Positions 26,295 through 35,921 of a DNA stretch of 64,000 nucleotides are shown here, piece by piece. Both the position numbers and the translations under genes were made by a program. The DNA lies in assembly GCF_017654605.1 (NCBI RefSeq), contig NZ_CP072113.1, positions 1,116,001-1,180,000 on the forward strand. The letters are read 5' to 3'. The stretch's first letter is position 1; every line of letters starts with the position of its first letter. This DNA comes from Yimella sp. cx-51. GTDB lineage: Bacteria > Actinomycetota > Actinomycetes > Actinomycetales > Dermatophilaceae. The notes beneath the pieces are model-generated. The model did no database searches. It saw nothing but the letters and a program-made list of their open reading frames with translations, and was not told where the DNA came from.

Positions 26295-27182
26295 TCAGTC
26301 CGTCATGGCTTTGGCGATGGTGATCATCCGCGTGACCCACGGCGCGTGATCGCTGCCCCACAAGGCGTTGACGATCACCCGCACGAAGGTCCAAGCGGCG
26401 GCGCGGTCCTCGTCGAGGCCGGCGGCTTCGCACACCAGACCCAGGCGCAGTCGAAGGTGATTCCGGACGTTGTGGGCCGACGCGGTGAGGTCTTCGCGGT
26501 TCCAGACGACCGGTGCGACAGCGAACTCCCATTCCCCGGCCACTGGCTTGGGGTCGATGGCCAGCCAGGGCTCGCGCTGCGCACGCAGGACGTTGGCGAA
26601 GTGGAGATCCTGGTGCACCAGGGATCGGTCGATGTCGTCGGAGCGCAACTCGCGGATGAGCGACTGCGCCTGGTCGGTGAAACGACGCGGGACGGCCGCT
26701 GACCCTTGCGCACACAGCGCCTCCCAATCTGTGGCGAGCTGGCTGAGTCTGGTCAGTTGCGGCAGGGCTGGCCGGTCGAGGCGGCGCATCAGCGTGCCGA
26801 TCAGCTCGCATCCCTCCAGCAGCGGGGCGGTGCTGAGATTGACCGGATCGAGTCGCTCCAGCAGCATCGCCCACCGATGAGGATCAGCGCGCAGCAAGCG
26901 CACTGCTCCGTCGCCGTCCCAGGCGCGGAGGGCAAGATGCTCGTGGGCGGCCTCGGTGTGCGGCCAGGTCAGCTTCAGCACCGCTTCGCTGTCGGCGTGG
27001 CGCACGGGCAGCACGATCGCGCATTCGCCGTGCATGGCGGCACCCTCGAGCTGCAGATCCCAGTCGGCGAGCACCTCGTTGATCAGGCGGGGGAGTGTGG
27101 CGAGCCAGTCGTCGCCGCTCACGGAAGGCTCGGCCGGACGTCCGGCGACGGTATCGGCGAAAGTCGCCGGGATCAGACTCAC
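26295..27182 (-). CDS. Aminoglycoside/hydroxyurea phosphotransferase-like kinase
   Basis: A 295-residue kinase of the APH(6)/streptomycin 6-kinase type. Visible are the ATP-binding Lys in AVLKLTWPH, the catalytic loop SLVHQDLHFANVL and the metal loop LAIDPKPVAGEWEF. Chromosomal family members often have unknown small-molecule substrates, so drug resistance is not implied. GTG 27182 overlaps the stop of the upstream lipoprotein gene; the much longer frame upstream is a shadow of that gene. It has no link to the neighbouring sulfur genes apart from location. Confidence 0.8.
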   Translation of the reverse strand: MSLIPATFADTVAGRPAEPSVSGDDWLATLPRLINEVLADWDLQLEGAAMHGECAIVLPVRHADSEAVLKLTWPHTEAAHEHLALRAWDGDGAVRLLRADPHRWAMLLERLDPVNLSTAPLLEGCELIGTLMRRLDRPALPQLTRLSQLATDWEALCAQGSAAVPRRFTDQAQSLIRELRSDDIDRSLVHQDLHFANVLRAQREPWLAIDPKPVAGEWEFAVAPVVWNREDLTASAHNVRNHLRLRLGLVCEAAGLDEDRAAAWTFVRVIVNALWGSDHAPWVTRMITIAKAMTD

Positions 27183-28189
27183 TGCTTCAGACCGAGAAAG
27201 GTGTCGGGCTCCGAGCCCCACTGCCAGGCCAGCGCGGTGAAGTCGCCCCACAGCTGCACACCACGCGTCGCCGAGGCGGGAGTCGTCCACCGAGCGGATG
27301 TGCTGGCGGTGGCTCGGGCGCAGGCGACCAGCAGCGGCGCCATCACCTCCTTGGCGCGAGCAGGGTCGTCCGAGCCGGGCGGGAGGGCGTAGGTGAGTTG
27401 CTCGGCGGAGGCGAGGCTCCCCGCTTCGCGGCCAAGGCGCATCCGTTCGGCGTACAGCACACCGAGAAGGGACGACAGCGGGGAGCGTTCCTTGAACGCA
27501 GTCTTGGCGACCAGCACCTCGCCTGCATGGATGGCGGTGCGGACCGCCATGAGCACCGTCACCGCGTCGGCACCGGCCAAGCCGGTGACCGCGGGCGGCC
27601 CCGGGTTTCCGAGCAGCCGAGCCCCCGCACGATGCCCCGCCAGCACAGCGAGCAGGGCCGGACGGTGTCGTGCTGTGGCACCGACGACCTCCTGCACACG
27701 CGCCAGGGTGAACTCGTCGACCTCCCACTGGGCGCTGGGTGGGAGTGTCGGGCTGGGGGACGAGGTTGCTGTCGAGGTCGAACCTGACGCCTTCAAGGAC
27801 GAAGAGGTCGCCCCAGTCGAAGCGGCCGTGGTCGACGTGGGCGTCTGCGTGCTGCTCGGGCTTGCCGTTGACGTCGGGCTGGCCGCCTGCGTGACGGTGA
27901 TGCCGGCGGATGCCGCGAGCCTGGTCAGTACGTCGGCCTGATCGGAATGCAGGGAGCGAAGCGGCGCCGTCCAGGCGAGCGGTTCGGCGCCGTCGAGGGC
28001 GACGGCAAGTGAGCGCAGTCGGCTGATCGTCTGCTGCAGGACGGCGGCGTCCGCCGGTGGATCGGCGGTGGGCACTCCCGGAATGGGCGGTGCGTCGCGC
28101 TCGAGGCGCACACTGCACCCTGCTGCGGGCAGCGCCAGTGCTGCCAGGAGTAGTGTCCGGCGAGTCGGGGCGCAGGACCGGCGGGACAT
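27179..28189 (-). CDS. Lipoprotein with ferritin-like DUF4439 domain
   Basis: A 336-residue predicted lipoprotein. The N-terminus is RRTLLLAALALPAAGCSV, with an LPAAGC lipobox and a paired-arginine start that may allow Tat export. A ~55-residue Ser/Thr/Pro linker sits around residues 100-155 and a four-helix C-terminal domain of about 150 residues follows (VDEFTLARVQEVVGATARHR onward), resembling DUF4439, a ferritin-like module in actinobacteria. Mycobacteria have a comparable gene near rimP and proS. ATG 28189 has GAGG nine bases upstream. It overlaps the kinase gene by 4 bp. Confidence 0.7.
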   Translation of the reverse strand: MSRRSCAPTRRTLLLAALALPAAGCSVRLERDAPPIPGVPTADPPADAAVLQQTISRLRSLAVALDGAEPLAWTAPLRSLHSDQADVLTRLAASAGITVTQAASPTSTASPSSTQTPTSTTAASTGATSSSLKASGSTSTATSSPSPTLPPSAQWEVDEFTLARVQEVVGATARHRPALLAVLAGHRAGARLLGNPGPPAVTGLAGADAVTVLMAVRTAIHAGEVLVAKTAFKERSPLSSLLGVLYAERMRLGREAGSLASAEQLTYALPPGSDDPARAKEVMAPLLVACARATASTSARWTTPASATRGVQLWGDFTALAWQWGSEPDTFLGLKQ

Positions 28190-28282
28190 GGCGGCCATCC
28201 TCGCACGGCGGGCGTCTCGCTCGTCGAGACCACTAGATCCATCATTTTGAGTTGGGCACATCCAAATGAGACGTTATGCGAC

Positions 28283-29935
28283 GTGACGGCTGTGACGACC
28301 AAGAACGAGGGCCAGTGGGCGCTGGATCAGCGTGACCCGCTGAACCACAACGAGGAGTTCAAGGCGCAGGACGACGCGCTGAACGTCCGTGCCCGGATCG
28401 AGCAGATCTACTCCAAGGAAGGCTTCGCCTCGATCCCGCCGGACGACCTGCGCGGCCGGATGCGTTGGTGGGGGCTCTACACCCAGCGCCGCCAGGGAAT
28501 CGAGGGTGGCCGCACCGCCAGCATGGCGCCGGAGGAGCTCGACGACGAGTTCTTCATGATGCGGGTGCGTTCCGACGGCGGCGCGCTGAGCACTGAGCAG
28601 CTGCGCGTCATCGGGGAGGTCTCGCGTGACTTCGCCCGCGACACCGCCGACATCACCGACCGGCAGAACATCCAGCTGCATTGGATCGCCATCGAGGACG
28701 TCCCGGAGATCTGGCGCCGGCTCGAGGGGGTCGGCCTGTCGACCACCGAGGCCTGCGGCGACTGCCCGCGGGTCATCCTCGGCTCTCCGGTGGCTGGGGT
28801 CAGCGCTGCAGAAGTGCTGGACGCAACGCCTGCGATCGAGGAGATCAGCCGGCGTTACATCGGCGACCAGACCATCAGCAACCTGCCGCGCAAGTTCAAG
28901 ACCGCGATCTCCTGGCTGCCCGACACGGTGCCCGAAATCAACGACGTGTCCTTCGTCGGCGTCGTTCACCCTGAAGTCGGCCCCGGCTTCGACCTGCTGG
29001 TCGGCGGTGGGCTCTCCACCAACCCCAAGCTGGCCGTACGGCTCGGCGCGTTCGTGACCCTCGAGCAGTTACCCGAGGTCTGGTACGCCGTCGTCTGCTT
29101 GTTCCGCGACTACGGATATCGCCGCCTGCGCCACCGCGCGCGGCTGAAGTTCCTCGTCGCCGACTGGGGCCCGGAGAAGCTGCGCGACGTGCTGGAAAAG
29201 GAGTTCATCGGGTACGCGTTGCCCGACGGGCCGGCCGCGATCGTCGACGAGACCGTGCTCGACCACATCGGCGTGCACGACCAGGTCGACGGCAACGCCT
29301 ACGTCGGCTTCGCCCCGGTCGTCGGCCGGGTCTCCGGCTCCAAGCTGGCACAGGTGGCGGACGCCGCCGAGCGGGCCGGCTCGCAGCGGGTGCGCCTCAC
29401 CCCGCACCAGAAGCTGATCGTGCTCGATGTCCCCAAGTCGAACGTCGAGCAGTTGGTCGATGAGATGAAGACCGTTGGCCTGGAAGCCAATCCGTCACGC
29501 TGGCGGCGTTCGACCATGGCGTGCACCGGCCTGGAGTTCTGCAAGCTGGCGATCGTCGACACCAAGCAGCGGGCGATCGACCTGGTCGCTGATCTCGACG
29601 AGCGCCTTGCCCATCTCGACCTCGACGTGCCGATCGCCATTCATCTCAACGGCTGCCCCAACTCCTGTGCCCGCATCCAGACCGCTGACATCGGGCTCAA
29701 GGGTCAGATCGTCACCACCGACAGCGGTGAGCAGGTCGAGGGCTTCCAGGTGCACCTCGGCGGCGGACTCGGGCTGGACGCCGGCTTCGGACGCAAGCTG
29801 CGGACGCATAAGGTGACCTCCGCCGAACTCGGCGACTACGTCGAGCGCGTCGCCACCAACTTCGCCGGCGATCGCACCGAGGGCGAACGCTTCGCGCAGT
29901 GGGTCGGCCGCGCCGATGAGGCGCTGCTGCGATGA
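28283..29935 (+). CDS. sir: Ferredoxin-dependent assimilatory sulfite reductase (NirA/Sir)
   Basis: Siroheme and 4Fe-4S enzyme reducing sulfite to sulfide; homologues were once called NirA. The 550-residue protein has the two-fold Sir repeat and the cluster/siroheme cysteines in MACTGLEFCKLA (near residue 415) and NGCPNSCARIQ (near 456). GLYTQRRQG and TEACGDCPR carry the Tyr and Cys that crosslink in the mycobacterial enzyme. cysH follows with a 4-bp overlap, fixing the sulfur-assimilation role. GTG 28283 is chosen over a frame start 36 bases upstream; GACGTT ends seven bases before it, a weak leaderless signal. Confidence 0.92.
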   Translation: MTAVTTKNEGQWALDQRDPLNHNEEFKAQDDALNVRARIEQIYSKEGFASIPPDDLRGRMRWWGLYTQRRQGIEGGRTASMAPEELDDEFFMMRVRSDGGALSTEQLRVIGEVSRDFARDTADITDRQNIQLHWIAIEDVPEIWRRLEGVGLSTTEACGDCPRVILGSPVAGVSAAEVLDATPAIEEISRRYIGDQTISNLPRKFKTAISWLPDTVPEINDVSFVGVVHPEVGPGFDLLVGGGLSTNPKLAVRLGAFVTLEQLPEVWYAVVCLFRDYGYRRLRHRARLKFLVADWGPEKLRDVLEKEFIGYALPDGPAAIVDETVLDHIGVHDQVDGNAYVGFAPVVGRVSGSKLAQVADAAERAGSQRVRLTPHQKLIVLDVPKSNVEQLVDEMKTVGLEANPSRWRRSTMACTGLEFCKLAIVDTKQRAIDLVADLDERLAHLDLDVPIAIHLNGCPNSCARIQTADIGLKGQIVTTDSGEQVEGFQVHLGGGLGLDAGFGRKLRTHKVTSAELGDYVERVATNFAGDRTEGERFAQWVGRADEALLR

Positions 29936-30651
29936 CTGACGATCTGCGAGCCGTCGCTGCTGCAGCGGCGCGCGACTTGGCAGATGCCCCCGCCGCGCAG
30001 GTCGTGCGATGGGCCGCGGAGCGGTTCGGCGACGATTTCGTGGTGGCGGCGTCGATGCAGGACACGGTGCTGGTGCACCTGGCGTCCCAAGCGGCGCCGG
30101 GCGTCCAGGTGGTCTTCCTCGACACCGGCTACCACTTCGCGCAGACCGTGCAGACGCGAGACCGGGTCGCCGCCGAGTACGACGTTCGGGTGCTCGACGT
30201 CCGCCCGCGGCTGACCGTGGCGCAGCAGGATGCCGAGTACGGCCCGAAGCTGCATGACCGCGACCCTGATCTGTGCTGTGCCATGCGCAAGACGCATCCG
30301 CTGGACGAGGCACTGGACGGGCGCGCGGTCTGGGCCACGGGCGTCCGCCGTGCCGAATCAGCCTCACGGGCGAACACCGACGTGGTCTCCTTCGACGAGC
30401 GGCGCGATCTCATCAAGCTCGCGCCCCTGGCGGCGTGGACGGACGACGACGTCGAGAAGTACATCGCCGAACACGACGTGATCATGAATCCGCTACTGGC
30501 GCAAGGCTATCCGTCGATCGGTTGCGCGCCGTGCACGCGCAAGGTGCTCGCCGGTGAAGACCCCCGAGCCGGACGCTGGGCTGGCACCGACAAGAGCGAG
30601 TGCGGAATCCACGGTGGTGCCACCTCGCTCGGTGAGATCCGCTCGGCCTGA
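29932..30651 (+). CDS. cysH: Adenylyl-sulfate (APS) reductase
   Basis: Reduces APS to sulfite with thioredoxin, directly upstream of sulfite reductase in the pathway. The 239-residue protein carries the 4Fe-4S cysteine pairs in DLCCAMRKTHPL (near residue 115) and GCAPCTRKVLAG (near 200), which distinguish APS reductases from cluster-free PAPS reductases, and the catalytic C-terminal KSECGIHGG. It overlaps the sulfite reductase stop (ATGA). The sulfate adenylyltransferase genes cysD/cysN are not in the window. Confidence 0.92.
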   Translation: MTDDLRAVAAAAARDLADAPAAQVVRWAAERFGDDFVVAASMQDTVLVHLASQAAPGVQVVFLDTGYHFAQTVQTRDRVAAEYDVRVLDVRPRLTVAQQDAEYGPKLHDRDPDLCCAMRKTHPLDEALDGRAVWATGVRRAESASRANTDVVSFDERRDLIKLAPLAAWTDDDVEKYIAEHDVIMNPLLAQGYPSIGCAPCTRKVLAGEDPRAGRWAGTDKSECGIHGGATSLGEIRSA

Positions 30652-30686
30652 GTGCCGGACGCCATCGCCACCAGGAACTGTGCTGA

Positions 30687-30716
30687 TTGGTAGCAGCCGA
30701 CCGACCTGATTAGAGT
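30687..30716 (+). promoter_or_regulatory. Promoter of the rimP-nusA-infB operon
   Basis: TTGGTA (30687-30692) and TAGAGT (30711-30716) are separated by 18 bases, and the start codon of rimP lies 34 bases downstream with AGGAGT in between. This is the best -35/-10 pair in the window. Confidence 0.6.
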
Positions 30717-30750
30717 GGTTGTTCCCCACTCGAGAACACAGGAGTCAGGC

Positions 30751-31287
30751 ATGAGTTCCAGCCCGACGGATCGGCACCAACAGATCCTCGACGACCTGAC
30801 CCCGGCGCTCGCGCCGCTTCAGTTGCGAGTGGAAGACCTCACCGTCACCCCGGCCGGCAAGCGCCGCGTCGTGCGCGTGCTCGTCGACACCGACCTGGCC
30901 GGTCTCGATCCGACCGACGAGACCTCCTCGGTGCCCTCGGTCGATCTGGACGCCGTCGGCGAAGCCACCCGCGTGATCAGCGACCGGCTCGACCAGACCG
31001 ATGCGATGGGGGAGCAGCCCTATGTGCTGGAGGTGTCCTCCCCCGGCGTCGACCGTCCGTTGACGCAGCCGCATCACTACCGTCGCAATGTGGGGCGCCT
31101 GGTCACCGTTTGGCGCACCGAGGGCGGCGATCTGACCGGCCGTGTCATGCGGGCCGGTGCAGACGACTTCGACCTGCTGGTCACGCCCGACAAGGGCGAG
31201 CCCGCGCTGACCACCCTCCCGTACGCCGAATGCGGCAAGAGCAAGGTGAACGTGGAGTTCAACCGTCCCGAGGAAGGCGAGCACTGA
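30751..31287 (+). CDS. rimP: Ribosome maturation factor RimP
   Basis: Assists 30S subunit maturation. The 178-residue protein has the RimP two-domain layout: [17 protein letters not shown], the [17 protein letters not shown] helix, [26 protein letters not shown]-type signature (partly quoted) and a C-terminal SH3-like barrel. ATG 30751 sits behind AGGAGT; the frame extends 12 codons further without support. It overlaps nusA by one base. Confidence 0.93.
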   Translation: MSSSPTDRHQQILDDLTPALAPLQLRVEDLTVTPAGKRRVVRVLVDTDLAGLDPTDETSSVPSVDLDAVGEATRVISDRLDQTDAMGEQPYVLEVSSPGVDRPLTQPHHYRRNVGRLVTVWRTEGGDLTGRVMRAGADDFDLLVTPDKGEPALTTLPYAECGKSKVNVEFNRPEEGEH

Positions 31288-32294
31288 TGGACATCGACAT
31301 GGCGGCTCTGCGCGCACTGGAGCGCGAGCGGGAAATTCCGATGGACATCATCGTGCCCGCGATCGAACAAGCGCTGCTCACCGCGTACCAGCGGGAGGAG
31401 GGCTCACTTCGCCACGCACGTGTCGAACTCGACCGCAAGAGCGGCCGTGTCGTGGTGTGGGCCCGTGAAGAGGGCGAGATCGACGACGAGGGCCTGCGCG
31501 GTGAGCCAGGGCCGGAGTTCGATGACACCCCGGACAACTTCGGCCGGGTGGCTGCTGCCACCGCTCGTCAGGTGATCGTGCAGCGGATGCGAGACGTCGA
31601 GGACGAGGCGATCCTCGGTGACTTCCGTGGCCGCGAGGGCGACATCGTGGCGGGTGTCATCCAGCAGTCGAGCGACCCGCGCAGCGTCCGGGTCGACTTC
31701 GGCACCGTCGAAGGCTTCCTGCCGTCGGCCGAGCAGGTGCCGGGGGAGAGCTACAAGCACGGTGACCGCCTGCGCTCGTATGTGGTGAGCGTCAAGCGCG
31801 GACCCAAGGGGCCGCAGATCGGCTTGTCCCGCACCCACCCCAACCTCGTACGCAAGCTCTTCGCGCTCGAGGTGCCGGAGATTGCTGACGGCAGTGTGCA
31901 GATCGCGGCGCTGGCCCGCGAGGCCGGCCACCGCACCAAGATCGCGGTGCACACCAAGGTGCCCGGGCTCAACGCCAAGGGGGCCTGCATCGGGCCGATG
32001 GGTTCACGCGTCCGGGCCGTCATGACCGAATTGCACGGCGAGAAGATCGACATCGTCGACTACTCCGACGACCCCGCTGAGTTCGTCGCCGCGGCGCTGT
32101 CACCGGCGCGCGTCTCGTCGGTCGAGATCATCGACGCCTCGGCCAAGTCGGCCCGCGTCGTCGTTCCTGACTTCCAACTCTCCCTCGCCATCGGCAAGGA
32201 GGGCCAGAACGCTCGCCTCGCGGCGAAGTTGACCGGTTGGCGCATCGACATCCGTCCCGACACCGCGCCCGCTGCCGTGGCCGGAGGGCAGTGA
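31287..32294 (+). CDS. nusA: Transcription termination/antitermination factor NusA
   Basis: RNA polymerase-binding factor for pausing, termination and rRNA antitermination. The 335-residue protein has the N-terminal RNAP-binding domain ([20 protein letters not shown]), an S1 domain around residues 105-180 ([20 protein letters not shown]), and two KH domains ([21 protein letters not shown] and [20 protein letters not shown], each partly quoted). The short form without C-terminal acidic repeats is normal for actinobacteria. The ATG overlaps the rimP TGA. Confidence 0.95.
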   Translation: MDIDMAALRALEREREIPMDIIVPAIEQALLTAYQREEGSLRHARVELDRKSGRVVVWAREEGEIDDEGLRGEPGPEFDDTPDNFGRVAAATARQVIVQRMRDVEDEAILGDFRGREGDIVAGVIQQSSDPRSVRVDFGTVEGFLPSAEQVPGESYKHGDRLRSYVVSVKRGPKGPQIGLSRTHPNLVRKLFALEVPEIADGSVQIAALAREAGHRTKIAVHTKVPGLNAKGACIGPMGSRVRAVMTELHGEKIDIVDYSDDPAEFVAAALSPARVSSVEIIDASAKSARVVVPDFQLSLAIGKEGQNARLAAKLTGWRIDIRPDTAPAAVAGGQ

Positions 32295-32303
32295 AGGCTG
32301 CGC

Positions 32304-32309
32304 TAGACT
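32304..32309 (+). promoter_or_regulatory. Possible internal -10 (TAGACT) before ylxR
   Basis: TAGACT lies ten bases after the nusA stop and 24 bases before ATG 32333, with no -35. It could give separate transcription of ylxR-infB. Confidence 0.3.
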
Positions 32310-32332
32310 GGACGACGGACAGTTCTGCTCGT

Positions 32333-32710
32333 ATGACCCGAAAGTCCCGAGAATCTGGCTCCGGCACGAAGCTGGGCAAGGAGTCTCACGCCCTGAAACG
32401 GACGTGTGTGGGATGCCGGACGCGAGACGAGCCGTCTGCGTTGGTGCGGGTTGTGGCGATCGCCCGGTCCGACCAGCCATCTCGGTGGCAGGTCGTGGTC
32501 GACGAACGTCGTGATCTGCCCGGTAGGGGAGCCTGGGTGCATGCGTCCGGTCAGTGCCTCGAACGCGCAATCGTGCGTCGTGCATTCGGACGGGCCCTGC
32601 GCCTGTCGGTCCCTGTGGACACCTCGCTGCTCGAGCAGTGGCGTGACCAGCAAGACCCCGAGTCACCAACCGGTGACGAGGGCCTGGAAAAGAACCGAAA
32701 GCGGGTTTGA
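32333..32710 (+). CDS. ylxR: YlxR family nucleic-acid-binding protein
   Basis: Small RNA-binding protein found between nusA and infB in most Gram-positive bacteria. The 125-residue form contains the conserved core LKRTCVGCRTRDEPSALVRV and GRGAWVHASGQCLERAIVRRAF with its GRGAW motif and paired cysteines, and a charged C-terminal tail. The start is uncertain: ATG 32333 is used, but GTG 32291, overlapping the nusA stop, would add 14 residues. Both lack a well-placed ribosome-binding site. Confidence 0.8.
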   Translation: MTRKSRESGSGTKLGKESHALKRTCVGCRTRDEPSALVRVVAIARSDQPSRWQVVVDERRDLPGRGAWVHASGQCLERAIVRRAFGRALRLSVPVDTSLLEQWRDQQDPESPTGDEGLEKNRKRV

Positions 32711-32817
32711 CGCTGATGAGCACCCGATGAGTACTCAGCGATGAGCATCACCCTCTACTGACGGTTCCGCTCGCGGTTCTTCCGCGCTCGGACCGTCGCA
32801 ATCCTCGAAGGAGAAGT

Positions 32818-35715
32818 GTGGCAAAGGTCCGAGTTCACGAGCTCGCCAAAGAGCTCGGGATCGAGAGCAAAGAACTCCTTGCGTACCTGAAGGAGCAAGG
32901 AGAATTCGTCAAGACGGCGAGCTCGACCATCGAAGCTCCGGTCGTTCGCAAGATCAAGGAAAACCCGCCGCCGTCGGCCAAGAAGGCCGACGAGGCACCA
33001 GCTGCGCCCGCAGCCCCCAAGCCCGCAGCGAAGAAGGCTGCCGCTACCCCTGGCAGCGCTGGACCGCGTCCGGGCCCCAGGCCTGCCGCCGCTCCGGCTG
33101 AGCCGGCTGCGACCCCGCAGGCCGCGACACCTGCTCCGGCACCGGCGAAGGCGGCAACTCCCGCACCGGCGCCTGCCCCTGCGGCTGAGAAGCCGGCCGC
33201 TCCGGCAGCTCCCGCAGCGGACAAGCCGGCAGCGTCGGCCCGTCCGGGCTCTGCTGCTCCCAAGCCGGGTGCTCGACCGGCAGCTCCGGCTGCCCGCGAG
33301 AGCGCTCCGCGCGAAGGCGGACGTGGCGATGGTCGCGACGGTGGCCGTCCGGCCGGTCGTCCCGGCGGCGCCGGTGGCGGACGTCCGGGTGCACCGCGTC
33401 CGGGCAACAACCCGTTCGCGCCCAGCCAGGGCATGCGCTCGGGAGCTCCGGCTCGTCCGGGCAACAACCCCTTCGCGCCGAGCCAGGGCATGCCGCGTCC
33501 GGCTGCAGCGCGTGGCACCGGTGGAGCTGCCGGCCCGCGTCCGGCCGGTCCGCGTCCCGGTGGCGCTGGTGGTCCCGGTGGCCCGCGTCCCGCAGGTGGA
33601 GCTCGCCCCAGCCCCGGCATGATGCCGGAGCGTTCCGCGATCGGTCGCCCCGGTGACCGTCCGGCACGTGGTGGCGCCGGTGGCCGTGGTGGCCCCGGCG
33701 GCGGACCCGGCGCAGGTGGTCGTCCCGGTGGTTTCGCCGGTCGTCCCGGTGGCGGTGGCAACCGTCCCGGTGGCCGCGGTGGCACGCAGGGTGCATTCGG
33801 TCGAGGCGGCGGAAAGGTCCGCGGCCGTAAGTCCAAGCGCGCCAAGCGCCAGGAATTCGAGCAGATGCAGGCACCGTCGATCGGTGGTGTCACGGTTCCT
33901 CGCGGCGACGGCAGCACCGTCGTCCGCGTGCGCCGCGGTGCATCGCTGACCGACTTCGCCGACCGCATCGACGCCAACCCGGCGTCGCTGGTGACGGTGC
34001 TCTTCCACCTCGGTGAGATGGCAACGGCCACCCAGTCGCTCGACGAAGACACCTTCAAGCTGCTCGGCAGCGAGCTCGGTTACGACGTCCAGGTCGTTTC
34101 GCCCGAGGACGAGGAGAAGGAGCTGTTCAGCGCCTTCAACATCGACCTCGAAGCAGAGGCTGAGGGCGAGGGTGACGAAGACCTGCAGCCGCGTCCGCCC
34201 GTCGTGACCGTCATGGGTCACGTCGACCACGGTAAGACGCGCCTGTTGGACGCCATTCGCAACGCCGACGTCGGTGCCAGCGAAGAGGGCGGCATCACCC
34301 AGCACATCGGTGCCTACCAGGTGCACAAGGAGCACGAGGGCCAAGACCGTCCGATCACCTTCATCGACACCCCGGGTCACGAGGCGTTCACCGCCATGCG
34401 TGCACGTGGTGCGAAGGTGACCGACATCGCGATCCTCGTAGTCGCAGCCGACGACGGTGTCATGCCGCAGACGATCGAGGCGTTGAACCACGCCCAGGCG
34501 GCCGACGTGCCGATCGTGGTGGCGGTCAACAAGATCGACGTCGCGGGCGCCAACCCCGACAAGATCCGTCAGCAGCTGACCGAGTACAACCTCATCGCTG
34601 AGGAGTACGGCGGCGACACGATGTTCGTCAACGTCTCGGCCAAGCAGGGCGAGAACATCGACCAGCTGCTCGAGGCGGTGCTGCTGACCGCGGACGCCGC
34701 GCTCGACCTGCGCGCCAACCCGGACAAGGACGCCCGTGGTGTCGCGATCGAGGCCAACCTCGACCGTGGTCGCGGTGCGGTCGCGACCGTGCTGGTGCAG
34801 TCGGGCACGCTGCGGGTCGGTGACGCGATCGTTGCCGGTACGGCGCACGGTCGTGTGCGTGCCATGCTCGATGAGCACGGCAACAACCTGCAGGAGGCTG
34901 GTCCGTCGCGTCCGGTGCTCGTGATGGGTCTGGCCTCCGTGCCGCGCGCTGGTGACACCTTCATCGTGGCTCCGGACGACCGCACGGCTCGCCAGATCGC
35001 CGAGAAGCGTGAAGCTGCTGACCGTCAGGCGAGCCTGGCCAAGGCCCGCAAGCGCATCAGCCTGGAAGACCTCAACGACGCGCTCGCCGCGGGCAAGGTC
35101 GAGACCCTCAACCTCATCCTCAAGGGTGACGTGTCGGGTTCGGTCGAAGCCTTGGAGGACGCGCTCATGCAGATCGACGTGGGCGACGAGGTCGACCTGC
35201 GCATCATCGACCGCGGCGTCGGTGCGATCACGATGAACAACATCAACCTTGCGGTGGCCTCCAACGCAGTGATCATCGGCTTCAACGTGCGAGCCGAGGG
35301 TCAGAACGCGGAGTACGCCGACAAGGAAGGCGTTGAGATCCGCTACTACTCGGTGATCTACCAGGCCATCGAGGAGCTCGAGGCGGCGCTGAAGGGCATG
35401 CTCAAGCCGGAGTACGAAGAGGTCGAGCTGGGCACGGCGGAGATCCGCGAGATCTTCCGGTCGTCCAAGTTCGGCAACATCGCCGGTTCGATCGTCCGCT
35501 CGGGCGAGATCAAGCGCGGCACGAAGGCGCGGATCACCCGCGACGGCGTGGTCGTGGCCGAGAACGTCGAGATCGCCGGCCTGCGCCGGTTCAAGGACGA
35601 CGTCACCGAGGTCCGCGAGCGCTTCGAGTGCGGTATCAACCTCGGGTCGTACAACGACCTGCAGTTGGGCGACCTCATCGCCACCTACGAAATGCGCGAG
35701 AAGCCCCGCAGCTGA
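32818..35715 (+). CDS. infB: Translation initiation factor IF-2
   Basis: GTPase that places initiator tRNA on the ribosome. The 965-residue protein has the N-terminal IF2N motif ([20 protein letters not shown]), then about 290 residues of low-complexity linker, first Ala/Pro-rich and then Gly/Arg-rich, ending in a basic [15 protein letters not shown]. The G domain starts with [14 protein letters not shown] near residue 467, with [15 protein letters not shown] and NKIDVAG, followed by domains II-IV. GTG 32818 follows GAAGGAGA. A long linker of this kind is usual in actinobacterial IF-2. Confidence 0.96.
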   Translation: MAKVRVHELAKELGIESKELLAYLKEQGEFVKTASSTIEAPVVRKIKENPPPSAKKADEAPAAPAAPKPAAKKAAATPGSAGPRPGPRPAAAPAEPAATPQAATPAPAPAKAATPAPAPAPAAEKPAAPAAPAADKPAASARPGSAAPKPGARPAAPAARESAPREGGRGDGRDGGRPAGRPGGAGGGRPGAPRPGNNPFAPSQGMRSGAPARPGNNPFAPSQGMPRPAAARGTGGAAGPRPAGPRPGGAGGPGGPRPAGGARPSPGMMPERSAIGRPGDRPARGGAGGRGGPGGGPGAGGRPGGFAGRPGGGGNRPGGRGGTQGAFGRGGGKVRGRKSKRAKRQEFEQMQAPSIGGVTVPRGDGSTVVRVRRGASLTDFADRIDANPASLVTVLFHLGEMATATQSLDEDTFKLLGSELGYDVQVVSPEDEEKELFSAFNIDLEAEAEGEGDEDLQPRPPVVTVMGHVDHGKTRLLDAIRNADVGASEEGGITQHIGAYQVHKEHEGQDRPITFIDTPGHEAFTAMRARGAKVTDIAILVVAADDGVMPQTIEALNHAQAADVPIVVAVNKIDVAGANPDKIRQQLTEYNLIAEEYGGDTMFVNVSAKQGENIDQLLEAVLLTADAALDLRANPDKDARGVAIEANLDRGRGAVATVLVQSGTLRVGDAIVAGTAHGRVRAMLDEHGNNLQEAGPSRPVLVMGLASVPRAGDTFIVAPDDRTARQIAEKREAADRQASLAKARKRISLEDLNDALAAGKVETLNLILKGDVSGSVEALEDALMQIDVGDEVDLRIIDRGVGAITMNNINLAVASNAVIIGFNVRAEGQNAEYADKEGVEIRYYSVIYQAIEELEAALKGMLKPEYEEVELGTAEIREIFRSSKFGNIAGSIVRSGEIKRGTKARITRDGVVVAENVEIAGLRRFKDDVTEVRERFECGINLGSYNDLQLGDLIATYEMREKPRS
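33397..33492 (+). repeat. Two 39-bp direct repeats in the IF-2 linker
   Basis: Segments 33397-33435 and 33454-33492 differ at only two or three bases and both encode [13 protein letters not shown], offset by 19 codons. This is a local in-frame duplication in the Gly/Arg-rich linker. Confidence 0.8.
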
Positions 35716-35733
35716 TCGCCAGATCGACGTAAG

Positions 35734-35766
35734 GCGCCGCCCCACCAACAGGTGGGGCGGCGCTTT
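35734..35766 (+). terminator. Intrinsic terminator after infB
   Basis: Perfect 13-bp GC-rich stem (35734-35746 with 35751-35763), AACA loop and a short TTT, 18 bases after the stop. It ends the nusA-infB operon. Confidence 0.85.
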
Positions 35767-35818
35767 GCTGTCTGAAGTTCGTGGACGGCTGCCTCACCTG
35801 CTGGTCGGCGCCGGAGGC

Positions 35819-35881
35819 CACAAACCGGACGCAAATCACACGTTTCTTGGACTGAAACGTGTGATTTGCGTCCGGTTTGTG
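35819..35881. repeat. 63-bp hairpin repeat, copy 3
   Basis: Perfect 27-bp inverted repeat (35819-35845 with 35855-35881) around a 9-base loop. The outer 17 bases match copies 1 and 2 exactly; the inner stem differs from copy 1 on both arms in ways that keep pairing. It lies between the infB terminator and the convergent carboxylase gene ending at 35922. Nothing else is seen in 35767-35921. Confidence 0.9.
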
Positions 35882-35921
35882 AGGTGGGGCGGCCGCGAGG
35901 TCGGCTCCACCGCTGTGCAGG

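Noticed and set aside
26295-27182. Kinase as an aminoglycoside resistance gene
   Set aside because: Family membership does not show drug specificity and the gene sits in ordinary chromosomal context without mobility signs.
32755-35748. 997-residue open frame antisense to infB
   Set aside because: It is the mirror of the infB low-GC-constraint frame in very GC-rich DNA; its protein is Arg/Thr/Gly-rich with no domain, while infB is unmistakable on the plus strand.
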